This document shows positions 1 to 7,238 of a stretch of DNA of 12,440 nt, one piece after another. Made by a program: the position numbers and the translations under genes. Under the pieces are notes generated by a model. The model saw nothing but the letters and a program-made list of their open reading frames with translations. It was not told the origin of the DNA and ran no database searches. Numbering within the stretch: position 1 is the stretch's first letter; the number at the start of each line of letters is the position of its first letter. The DNA is from an uncultured Collinsella sp. (GTDB lineage Bacteria; Actinomycetota; Coriobacteriia; Coriobacteriales; Coriobacteriaceae): contig USBA01000038.1 in assembly GCA_900552735.1 (NCBI GenBank), forward strand, positions 1-12,440, in the 5' to 3' direction.

Positions 1-1
1 C

Positions 2-76
2 GACGGCCGCCCGCTCCATGTCTCCAAGCGCATCCAGCGCACCGACCGTGCCAAATACACCGAGCCCATCGGTTAA
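2..76 (+). CDS. C-terminal end of an unidentified protein (cut by window edge)
   Basis: An open plus-strand frame enters from the left edge and ends at TAA 74-76. The 24 visible residues begin DGRPLHVSKR and end RAKYTEPIG; they are basic and polar and have no membrane character. The frame has mostly C- or G-ending codons, as in the other genes here, and its stop lies 21 bases from the stop of the convergent acetyltransferase gene, which is a normal arrangement for a real 3' end. I do not recognise the family from so short a tail. No hairpin terminator is visible between the two converging stops, so the transcripts may overlap. Confidence 0.55.
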   Translation, partial: DGRPLHVSKRIQRTDRAKYTEPIG

Positions 77-97
77 CCTGCCAAAATTAACCTGTCC

Positions 98-688
98 CTA
101 AATGGTAGGTTTGGGGAGGTCGGGGAACCAGGTTGGCTTAGGTTGGTTAGGGACGCGCTCGGCTAGGACCAACTCCATCCAGCACATGTCGTACCAGCGG
201 CCGAACTTTTGGGCGCAGCGGTCAAAGGCACCCACCAGGCGGTAGCCCATATGGGCATGGAAATCCTGGCTGTTGTGCGTCAGGTACTCGTCGTCCTTGT
301 CGTGCGGCACGGCGATGAGGGCGCACATGTTGGTGATGCCCATCGCGATTAGGCATTGCTTGAGCGCGTCATGCAGCTTGCGGCCCAGCCCGCCGTGGCG
401 CACATCACGCGCCAGGTAGATCGATGTCTCGACCGACCAGTCGTATGCCTCGCGGCTGTTGAGCGGACTCACATAGGCATAACCTACCGGACGCCCATCC
501 AGCTCCATCACCAAATACGGATAGCGCTTGAGCGTGCGCTCGATGCGCCCGGCGAACTCCTCAACGCTCGGCACCTCGTATTCGCAGGTAATCGCCGTCT
601 GGCGCACATACGGCTCATAGATGGCAAGCAACGCCGGCGCATCATCGGGCGTCGCCAGGCGAATCGTCGGCTCGGACATCTCGGTCAT
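98..688 (-). CDS. GNAT-family N-acetyltransferase, phosphinothricin-acetyltransferase-like
   Basis: The predicted cytosolic enzyme (196 aa) transfers an acetyl group from acetyl-CoA to an amine. The layout matches the Pat/YncA branch of GNAT: an N-terminal IRLATPDDAPALLAIYEPYV segment (residues 9-28), the central strand with VETSIYLARDVR (86-97), the CoA pyrophosphate loop R97-x-x-G100-x-G102, and a late FHAHMGYRLVG segment (143-153). Length is typical, apart from a proline-rich tail (PNQPKPTWFPDLPKPT). The ATG at 688 is chosen because GGGAAGGG lies just upstream; the ATG at 679 is an alternative, and a longer reading to 712 would start inside a terminator T-tract. The gene begins only about 14 bases after the terminator of the upstream aldolase gene, so it relies on read-through or on a promoter inside that gene. 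The acceptor substrate (amino acid, methionine sulfoximine or another amine) cannot be told. Confidence 0.9.
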   Translation of the reverse strand: MTEMSEPTIRLATPDDAPALLAIYEPYVRQTAITCEYEVPSVEEFAGRIERTLKRYPYLVMELDGRPVGYAYVSPLNSREAYDWSVETSIYLARDVRHGGLGRKLHDALKQCLIAMGITNMCALIAVPHDKDDEYLTHNSQDFHAHMGYRLVGAFDRCAQKFGRWYDMCWMELVLAERVPNQPKPTWFPDLPKPTI

Positions 689-701
689 ACAACCCTTCCC
701 C

Positions 702-747
702 CTCAAAAACAAAGGCCGCCTTGCGCCAAACCCAGCGCAAGGCGGCC
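702..747 (-). terminator. Strong intrinsic terminator after the threonine aldolase gene
   Basis: Bases 714-726 and 735-747 form a perfect 13-bp GC-rich stem with an 8-base loop. On the minus strand it is followed by TTTGTTTTTG (from 713 downwards). It starts about 19 bases after the aldolase stop. The T-tract ends about 14 bases before the acetyltransferase start codon and abuts its ribosome site. Confidence 0.9.
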
Positions 748-765
748 CCTCGTCATTACATCAGG

Positions 766-1791
766 CTACAGAACCGCCGCCAACGCGTCGATATCCTCCT
801 GCGTCGTGGCCCAGCTGGTGCAAAAGCGCACCACCGTGTGGGTCTCGTCGTACTTTTCCCAGTACTCGATCGCCGCATGCTCGCGAATGCGCGCCATGTC
901 CTCGTTGGGCAGAATCACGAACTGCTGGTTAGTCGGCGTCTCCAAGAAGAACCGGTAGCCGTGCTCGTGCAGCACGCGACGAAGCGCCTGCGCGGTTTCG
1001 ATTGCCTGACGACCAATCTCAAAATACAGGCCATCGGTAAAGAGTGCCTCAAACTGCACGCCCGTCAGGCGGCCCTTGGCGAGCAGTGCGCCATGCTGCT
1101 TAATACGCGGAATGGGATGCGCCGGAGCGTGCATGCCGCAAAACACCACGGCCTCGCCGCAGAGCGCGCCGCACTTGGTGCCGCCGATGTAGAACACGTC
1201 GCACAGCTGCGCCAGCTCGGGCAGGGTGATGTCGCACTCGTCGGACGCCAGCGCATAGGCCAGACGAGCACCGTCCACAAACAGCGGAATCTCGCGCTTC
1301 TGGCACACCGCATGAATCGCCGCGAGCTCGGCCTTGGAATACAGCGTGCCGTACTCGGTCGATAGACTCACGTACACGGCGCCCGGGAACACCGTGTGCT
1401 CATAGCTCTCGTTTTCGTAGAACACCTGGATATAGTTCTCGAGGTCCTCGGCGTGCATCTTGCCCTCGTAGCCGGGAATGGTGAGCACCTTGTGACCGCC
1501 AAACTCGATGGCGCCCGCCTCGTGGCAGGCAACATGGCCGGTCTCGGCGGCAACAACGCCCTGGTAGGGTGCGAGCAGCATGTCGATCACCGTGGCATTG
1601 GTCTGCGTGCCGCCCACCAGCAAAAACACGTCGGCGTCGGGCGCCTGGCAGGCCTCGCGGATGAGCTGCTTGGCGTGCTCGGTGTGCGCGTCGGTACCGT
1701 AGCCGGGCTGCGGTTCCATATTGGTGTCGACGAGCGCCTGTAGCACCGCCGGATGCGCACCGTGGGAATAGTCGTTGTTGAACGCGAGCAT
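766..1791 (-). CDS. Low-specificity L-threonine aldolase / beta-eliminating lyase family (PLP enzyme)
   Basis: This is a fold-type I PLP enzyme of 341 aa, the usual family length. The likely reaction is reversible cleavage of L-threonine or allo-threonine to glycine and acetaldehyde in the cytosol. Visible family marks are LVGGTQTNATVIDMLL (58-73, the cofactor phosphate loop), TGHVACHEAGAIEF with His86 that should stack on PLP (84-97), VDGARLAYAL with Asp173 that pairs with the pyridine nitrogen (172-181), and YIGGTKCGAL with the Schiff-base Lys206 (201-210). AGGAGAGG sits 6 bases before the ATG and settles the start. The gene lies 45 bases downstream of the PAP2 gene and ends at a strong terminator. 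It belongs to the GGTKCGA branch rather than the E. coli LtaE branch, so a related lyase or aldolase with another beta-hydroxy amino acid as substrate is possible. Confidence 0.88.
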   Translation of the reverse strand: MLAFNNDYSHGAHPAVLQALVDTNMEPQPGYGTDAHTEHAKQLIREACQAPDADVFLLVGGTQTNATVIDMLLAPYQGVVAAETGHVACHEAGAIEFGGHKVLTIPGYEGKMHAEDLENYIQVFYENESYEHTVFPGAVYVSLSTEYGTLYSKAELAAIHAVCQKREIPLFVDGARLAYALASDECDITLPELAQLCDVFYIGGTKCGALCGEAVVFCGMHAPAHPIPRIKQHGALLAKGRLTGVQFEALFTDGLYFEIGRQAIETAQALRRVLHEHGYRFFLETPTNQQFVILPNEDMARIREHAAIEYWEKYDETHTVVRFCTSWATTQEDIDALAAVL

Positions 1792-1836
1792 GGCAATCCT
1801 CTCCTACCGGGTATCGGTCAGATGATTCAAACGGAG

Positions 1837-2700
1837 TTATTGTACGCCGTGCGGATAGGCAATGCGCGCGGCAAGGCACTCAAGTACCAACACCAGGGCA
1901 AAGCCGCAGCTCACATCGCTCAAAAAATGCGCACCGATTACGATGCGGCCAAAGGCGACGAACGCCGCAACAGCCGCCATGATCCAAAAGACCACGCGAC
2001 GACGCGACGGCTTTTCCGTAAAGGCCGCTGCGGGAAGCCCGGTAAGCATAAGGCCGATTGCCGCGTGTGCGGTGTGCCCGCTCGCAAACGACTTAAAGCC
2101 GTCCTTGATCACGCCGGCAGCAATATAGCTCCACTTGTCGGGGTTGCCGATCACCCACCACGGCTGAAAATTAAGCCCCGGCGTGACCTCGATCACGCGC
2201 ATACGCGGGCGCGACCACAGTGGTTTGACAATCACGTTGAGGATGATGGCCTGAGCGACCCACACGGCAAGCACCATCAACGCCCAGCGCGTGAGCTCGT
2301 CGGGCTCGGTCGCGCGCGTGAGGCGATAGACGATAAGGTTGGCGGCGATCACCAGCACAAACGTCAGCACCAACTGAACAGCGATGAGTTTGCCGCCAAC
2401 CTTCAGGGACGAGACGATCTCGTAGCCGGCCAGGCCAACGTTGACGAGGACGCCGAGCACGGCGAGCCATTTGCTCCCCCTGGAGTCGGGACGCGCCGCG
2501 CGCACGAGCATAACGCCCGCGACGCTTGCCGTCAGCTCGAACGGAAGCTCGCCGGCGGCCTCGATAAAGCGGCCGTACATGCTGCCGATGTTGAACAGCG
2601 CGCTCGAGATCTGATAATCGAAGAAACTGCCTACGCCCAGACAAAGGCACAGGACAACCGCGATCATGGCGACATCTTTCTTATAGATGTATCCGAACAT
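1837..2700 (-). CDS. PAP2-family integral membrane phosphatase
   Basis: This 287-aa protein has about six hydrophobic segments, including residues 12-25, 56-66, 78-93, 106-126, 139-158 and 237-256, plus a C-terminal helix. The three PAP2 catalytic motifs are present in order: motif 1 as KPLWSRPR with Lys159 and Arg166, motif 2 as FASGH with Ser207, Gly208 and His209, and motif 3 as GRIVIGAHFLSD with Arg252, His258 and Asp262. The variants are Met for the final Pro of motif 1, Ala for Pro in PSGH, and Gly for Ser in SR; the charged catalytic residues are kept, so it should be active. Likely substrates are lipid phosphates or undecaprenyl pyrophosphate at the outer face of the membrane, but the sequence does not say which. 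AAAGGAAAGC precedes the ATG. It follows mfd by 56 bases and precedes the aldolase by 45. Confidence 0.88.
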   Translation of the reverse strand: MFGYIYKKDVAMIAVVLCLCLGVGSFFDYQISSALFNIGSMYGRFIEAAGELPFELTASVAGVMLVRAARPDSRGSKWLAVLGVLVNVGLAGYEIVSSLKVGGKLIAVQLVLTFVLVIAANLIVYRLTRATEPDELTRWALMVLAVWVAQAIILNVIVKPLWSRPRMRVIEVTPGLNFQPWWVIGNPDKWSYIAAGVIKDGFKSFASGHTAHAAIGLMLTGLPAAAFTEKPSRRRVVFWIMAAVAAFVAFGRIVIGAHFLSDVSCGFALVLVLECLAARIAYPHGVQ

Positions 2701-2756
2701 GCTTTCCTTTCGATGGAACCAGAGTGCCTAAATGGGCTGTTTGCAGCGTCGACCCG

Positions 2757-5700
2757 TTAGTCGTCGTCGCTCGCACCCAACTGTTGCAGCAGCATGAGCG
2801 CCGCGGCCACCGGGCCGGTGCCGTCGTTGGCGTCGAGACCGCGACCCAGGCCGCTGCCCGCGCCGGCGCCCGCCTTGTAGGGCACCGACAACTTGCGGCT
2901 CTTGGGGAAGTTCACCGCGCCATAGCGGGTCTTAAGCTCAAAGGCCACCTTCTTGGGCACGTCGACGCCCAAAAACGTGATGCGACCGCCGCTGAGCGTG
3001 ACGCTCTCGAGCCCCAGGCGCTCGCCGCGAATGCGGATGCGCGCGCGATTGAACAGGTTAAGCCCCGCCAACGGCAGCTCACCATGCGCGGCCTCGGTCT
3101 CTTCCTGTACCTCGTCGATACTCTCCAGGTCCTCGGCCGCCGCGAGCTTACGGTATACGAGCACGCGCTGGTCCACCGCCGGCAGGTACTCCTCGGACAA
3201 GAAGTAGTCGGCCGGCAGGTTAATACCCACGCTCGCCGCCTCCACGCCGGCGTCGTCATCGCCGCGCGCCTCGGCCACGGCCTGGCCCAGCATCTGCGTA
3301 AACAGATCAAAGCCCACGCTCGACAGGTTGCCGTGCTGCTCGGCTCCCATAAGCGAACCGGCGCCACGGATCTCTAGGTCGCGCATGGCGATGCGCATGC
3401 CGCTGCCCAGGTCCTGGAACTCGGAAAGTGCGGTCAGGCGCGCCGTTGCCTCCTCGGTGAGCGGCAGCTCGCCGGGGAACATAAAGTACGCGTAGGCCTG
3501 CGTGGCAGAGCGGCCCACACGGCCCTTGAGCTGGTAGAGCTGCGCCAGGCCAAGGCGCTGCGAGTCCTCAATGATCAGCGTGTTGGCCGTTGCGTTGTCG
3601 ATGCCGCTCTCCACGATGGTCGTGGCGATGAGCACATCGATCTTTTTGGTCGCGAACTCAATCATCACGTCCTCGACCTCGCGCGGGCTCATCTTGCCGT
3701 GTGCCACGCCCACGCGCGCCTCGGGCGCGGCCTCATGCACGCGCGCCACGGCGTCATCGATGGTCTTAACGCGGTTGGACACGTAGTACACCTGGCCGCC
3801 GCGGCCCACCTCCAGGCGAATCGCCGCGCTCACCACATCGGGGTCGTACTCCCCCACGTGCACGATCACGGGACGACGCCCGGTCGGCGGCGTGGTGATC
3901 AGGCTCATATCGCGCACGCCGCTCGTAGCCATCTGCATGGTACGCGGGATAGGCGTGGCCGAAAGCGTGAGCACGTCAATCTGCTCGCGCAGGTTCTTGA
4001 GCTGCTCCTTGTGCTGCACGCCAAAGCGTTGTTCCTCGTCAATGATCACCAGGCCCAGGTTTTTGGGGTTCACATCGGCCGAAAGCAGGCGGTGCGTGCC
4101 GATAAGCACGTCAATCGTGCCCTCGGCGAACGCCTTGAGTGCGCGCTTTTGCTGCGCCGGTGTGCGGAAGCGGCTGAGCACCTCGACCTCAAGGCCAAAC
4201 GGAGCAAAGCGCTCAAAGAACGTCTCGTAGTGCTGCTGGGCCAGAATGGTCGTGGGGCAGAGCACCATGACCTGGCGGCCGGAGTCAACGCACTTAAACG
4301 CCGCGCGCAGAGCGACCTCGGTCTTGCCAAAGCCCACGTCGCCGCACAGCAGGCGGTCCATGGGCTTGGGCGCCTCCATGTCGGCCTTAATGTCGGCGAT
4401 GGCCTCCAGCTGGTCGCGCGTCTCGTCGTAAGGGAAGCTCTGCTCCATCTCGATCTGCTCGGGCGTGTCGGGCGGGCAGGCGATACCGGTAATCGACGAG
4501 CGGCGCGTATACAGATCGACCAGGTCAAACGCCAGCTTTTTGGCGTTCTTGCGTGCCTTGTTGGTGGCACGCGTCCAGTCGGCGGTATTGAGCCTGGTCA
4601 GGCGCGGCTTGTCACCGTCGGGACCGACGTATCGCGTGATGCGGTCGACCTGCTCGAGCGGCACGTAGAGCTTGTCGCCGTCGGCATATTCCAGCAAAAA
4701 GTAGTCGCGCTCCTTGCCGCCCACTTCTTGGCGCGCGATCTCGCTAAAGAGTGCGATGCCGTGGGTAGCGTGCACCACGTAGTCGCCCGGCTTAAACGGG
4801 AAGGTGATCTGCGTAATGTCAACCTTGCGGCGGCTGCGCGCGCGGTTGGCATCCATGCGGGCGTTGAGGTCGGCGATCGAGAACACGGCCAGGTTGGCAT
4901 CGGGCACCACCACGCCCTGCGGCAGGGCAGCATCGACAAAGGTCACGCGTCCGCGCGAGATGGTGGGCACGGCGGCACCGGCGGCAGCCTGGGCGGCACC
5001 CGCCTCGAGCGAGCGGGCGTTGAGCGCATCGGCCTTGCGCTCGCGAATTGCAGCATGGGCATCCTGGCGGGCAGCACGGTCGGCAGAATCCGCCGCCGCC
5101 ACGCGCACGCGCTCACCAATGACACCGGCATTTTCGGGCGCGGCCGTCAGCGACTCCTCAAGGGTAATGCCCTCGTCGCCAAAGGTGAGCTCCATCGACT
5201 CGCGCGCACCACGGTCGGGAATGGCAAACACGCAGGCATAGCGCTTGCCCACGACCTCCTGAATACGCGTCATAAAGCGGTTGTCCGAGCCCGCAATGGC
5301 CGGCTGCTCAATCTTGAGCTCCGCCGTAACCGCGCCGCCGGCGCGAATCAGGCTCACATAGTTCAGGCGCTGCTGAGCACCAAAATCGAGCTGCTGGGCA
5401 CGTACATACAGGCCATCCAGTCGGTCAATCCCCGCCTCGCCGGCACGCGCCTCGATATCCTCGTAGGCGCGCAGGCAGTCGTCGAACAGCGAGCGCGGCT
5501 CGGACAGAACCACGAGCGCCTTGCCGCTCACGTGTGCCAGCGGGCTCACGGTCTGGCCGTACATCACCGGCAAAAAGCGGTCGAGCTCGGGCGTGACGAT
5601 GCGTGCATCCACCATCTCGAGCAGCGCCGCCAGCTTGCTATCGTCCTGGCTGGCGCGATAGAGCGCCACATGCATGTTGTGGACCGCATCGTCGGTAAGC

Positions 5701-6389
5701 GCCAGCTCACGGCAGGGAAAGATCTCGATACTGTCCTCGTTGCCGATGGTCTGGCCCGTTGAACTCACCATGCGGCGGATGCGGTCGATCTCGTCGCCGA
5801 AAAACTCGATGCGCACGGGCGCCATTTCCTGCGCGGGAAACACCTCTACGGTGTCGCCGTGCACGCGGAACAGGCCGGGCGCATCGGCGGCACCGGCATT
5901 GGTGTAGCCCATGCCCACCAGGCGCTGCGGCACCTCGTCAAAAGGAATCTCCTCGCCCACCGCAAAAGTAGTGGACTCCCAGTAGCGGCTCTCGACCGGC
6001 GGCACGCAGCGTAGCAGCGCGCGAGCCGAGGCGACCATGATGCAGTTGTCCCCGCGCACGATACGCCCGAGCGCCTCGCAGCGCTGGGCCACCACGGCGT
6101 CGTCGGGCGCCTGCTCGCGCCAAGGATAGTCCTTGCGCTCGGGAAAGCGGCACACGTGCGCCAGGCCCACATAGGCGGCAAGGCTACGCGCGGCGCGATC
6201 GGCTGCATCCTCGCCACTCACGATGTAGACCGTCGGGCGCGGACGGCGCGCAAACTGGGCGGCCGCCATAAGCGTACGGCCCGACTGCGACACGGCCAGC
6301 GTCACGTCCTCGCCGGCATCGAGTCCGGCCTCGACGGTCTGCAGCGCCTCGGCAGTGTAGAGCTGCGCGGCTATACGGTGAATGAGCAT
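2757..6389 (-). CDS. mfd: Transcription-repair coupling factor Mfd
   Basis: Mfd pushes stalled RNA polymerase off damaged DNA and recruits UvrA for nucleotide excision repair. The 1210-aa protein shows the full domain series: an N-terminal UvrB-like region (about 1-340), the RNA-polymerase-interacting CarD-like domain opening with FKPGDYVVHATHGIA (532-546), and a RecG-like translocase with Walker A GDVGFGKT (683-690), DEEQ (784-787), SAT (810-812) and the arginine-finger motif GRVGRS (956-961). The TRG-type segment LGSGMRIAMRDLEIRGAGSLMG (about 994-1015) and a C-terminal UvrA-masking domain follow. GGAGG six bases before the ATG at 6389 fixes the start; an upstream TTG at 6416 has no such site. 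An alanine-rich insertion (residues 422-475) makes it longer than the usual 1150-1180 aa, and the C-terminal tail is Gly/Ala-rich. Confidence 0.98.
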   Translation of the reverse strand: MLIHRIAAQLYTAEALQTVEAGLDAGEDVTLAVSQSGRTLMAAAQFARRPRPTVYIVSGEDAADRAARSLAAYVGLAHVCRFPERKDYPWREQAPDDAVVAQRCEALGRIVRGDNCIMVASARALLRCVPPVESRYWESTTFAVGEEIPFDEVPQRLVGMGYTNAGAADAPGLFRVHGDTVEVFPAQEMAPVRIEFFGDEIDRIRRMVSSTGQTIGNEDSIEIFPCRELALTDDAVHNMHVALYRASQDDSKLAALLEMVDARIVTPELDRFLPVMYGQTVSPLAHVSGKALVVLSEPRSLFDDCLRAYEDIEARAGEAGIDRLDGLYVRAQQLDFGAQQRLNYVSLIRAGGAVTAELKIEQPAIAGSDNRFMTRIQEVVGKRYACVFAIPDRGARESMELTFGDEGITLEESLTAAPENAGVIGERVRVAAADSADRAARQDAHAAIRERKADALNARSLEAGAAQAAAGAAVPTISRGRVTFVDAALPQGVVVPDANLAVFSIADLNARMDANRARSRRKVDITQITFPFKPGDYVVHATHGIALFSEIARQEVGGKERDYFLLEYADGDKLYVPLEQVDRITRYVGPDGDKPRLTRLNTADWTRATNKARKNAKKLAFDLVDLYTRRSSITGIACPPDTPEQIEMEQSFPYDETRDQLEAIADIKADMEAPKPMDRLLCGDVGFGKTEVALRAAFKCVDSGRQVMVLCPTTILAQQHYETFFERFAPFGLEVEVLSRFRTPAQQKRALKAFAEGTIDVLIGTHRLLSADVNPKNLGLVIIDEEQRFGVQHKEQLKNLREQIDVLTLSATPIPRTMQMATSGVRDMSLITTPPTGRRPVIVHVGEYDPDVVSAAIRLEVGRGGQVYYVSNRVKTIDDAVARVHEAAPEARVGVAHGKMSPREVEDVMIEFATKKIDVLIATTIVESGIDNATANTLIIEDSQRLGLAQLYQLKGRVGRSATQAYAYFMFPGELPLTEEATARLTALSEFQDLGSGMRIAMRDLEIRGAGSLMGAEQHGNLSSVGFDLFTQMLGQAVAEARGDDDAGVEAASVGINLPADYFLSEEYLPAVDQRVLVYRKLAAAEDLESIDEVQEETEAAHGELPLAGLNLFNRARIRIRGERLGLESVTLSGGRITFLGVDVPKKVAFELKTRYGAVNFPKSRKLSVPYKAGAGAGSGLGRGLDANDGTGPVAAALMLLQQLGASDDD

Positions 6390-6410
6390 GCTGTTCCTCC
6401 GGCATTGCAA

Positions 6411-6442
6411 CGCCAAAAGCCCGCCGGGGCAAGCTCGGCGGG
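6411..6442 (-). terminator. Weak terminator-like hairpin between nth and mfd
   Basis: CCCGCCG (6420-6426) pairs with CGGCGGG (6436-6442) across a 9-base loop, and on the minus strand it is followed by GCTTTTGG. Stem and T-tract are short, so termination would be partial. The hairpin ends about 30 bases before the mfd start codon. Part of the 120-base nth-mfd gap; the rest shows nothing else clear. Confidence 0.4.
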
Positions 6443-6509
6443 TATGCGGCGGATTTCATTGCCTGTCATGGTAGCGCATGAGATGGACACGCCAGCGCAC
6501 GCCAAACAG

Positions 6510-7175
6510 CTACCCCAAAACGCGCACGCTGGGGCAAAGGTCTGCCAGCGGGCACTCGTCGCACTTAGGTTTACGGGCATCGCAGATCTCGCGGCCAAAT
6601 GTGATCCACTGGTGGTTGACCGACTCCCAATACTCGTGCGGCAAAATCTTGAGCAGATCTTGCTCGGTCTTGAGCGGCTCCTTGGCATGCGTCTTGGGGC
6701 TCAGCATCAGGCGGTGCGCGATGCGGTTGACGTGCGTATCGACCGCGATGCCCTCGACAATGCCAAACCCCACGTTGAGCACGATGTTCGCCGTTTTGCG
6801 GCCAACACCCGGCAGCTTGACGAGCTCCTTCATGTCGGCCGGCACCTCGCCACCGTAATCGGCAACGATCATCTGCGCGGCCTCCACGGCGTGCTTGGCC
6901 TTGCTCTTATAAAAGCCGAGCGACTTAATGGTATCGGCCACATCGGCCACGCTCGCCCCCGCCATGGCCTCGGGCGTGGGCCACTGGGCAAACAGCTTCG
7001 GCGTCACCTTGTTGACCTGCGCGTCGGTCGTCTGCGCCGAGAGCAGCACCGCGATGAGCAGCCTAAAGGGATTCTCGTGGTCCAAAAAGCACTCGACCGG
7101 GCCATAGCGACGGTTGAGGCGCTCGCACACCTCAACGGCGCGCTCGCGTTTGGCGGCATTGGTCTCGCGTGGCAT
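6510..7175 (-). CDS. nth: Endonuclease III (DNA glycosylase / AP lyase)
   Basis: This 221-aa enzyme removes oxidised pyrimidines from DNA and nicks the resulting abasic site, starting base excision repair. The helix-hairpin-helix LPGVGRKTAN (121-130) contains the catalytic Lys127, and VDTHVNRIAHRL (145-156) contains the catalytic Asp146. The C-terminal cluster Cys198-x6-Cys205-x2-Cys208-x5-Cys214 is the exact spacing for the [4Fe-4S] centre. Length matches the family (E. coli Nth is about 211 aa). The ATG at 7175 is preferred because GAGGAG lies five bases upstream; the ATG at 7199 has only a weak AGG. The gene is 63 bases downstream of the ABC exporter and upstream of mfd, so two repair genes are adjacent; only a weak hairpin separates them. 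Confidence 0.97.
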   Translation of the reverse strand: MPRETNAAKRERAVEVCERLNRRYGPVECFLDHENPFRLLIAVLLSAQTTDAQVNKVTPKLFAQWPTPEAMAGASVADVADTIKSLGFYKSKAKHAVEAAQMIVADYGGEVPADMKELVKLPGVGRKTANIVLNVGFGIVEGIAVDTHVNRIAHRLMLSPKTHAKEPLKTEQDLLKILPHEYWESVNHQWITFGREICDARKPKCDECPLADLCPSVRVLG

Positions 7176-7238
7176 AACGACTCCTCGGCTCAGCGGCATA
7201 ACAAACCTATGGGCACGATTGTCCCACGTATGGGGTCT

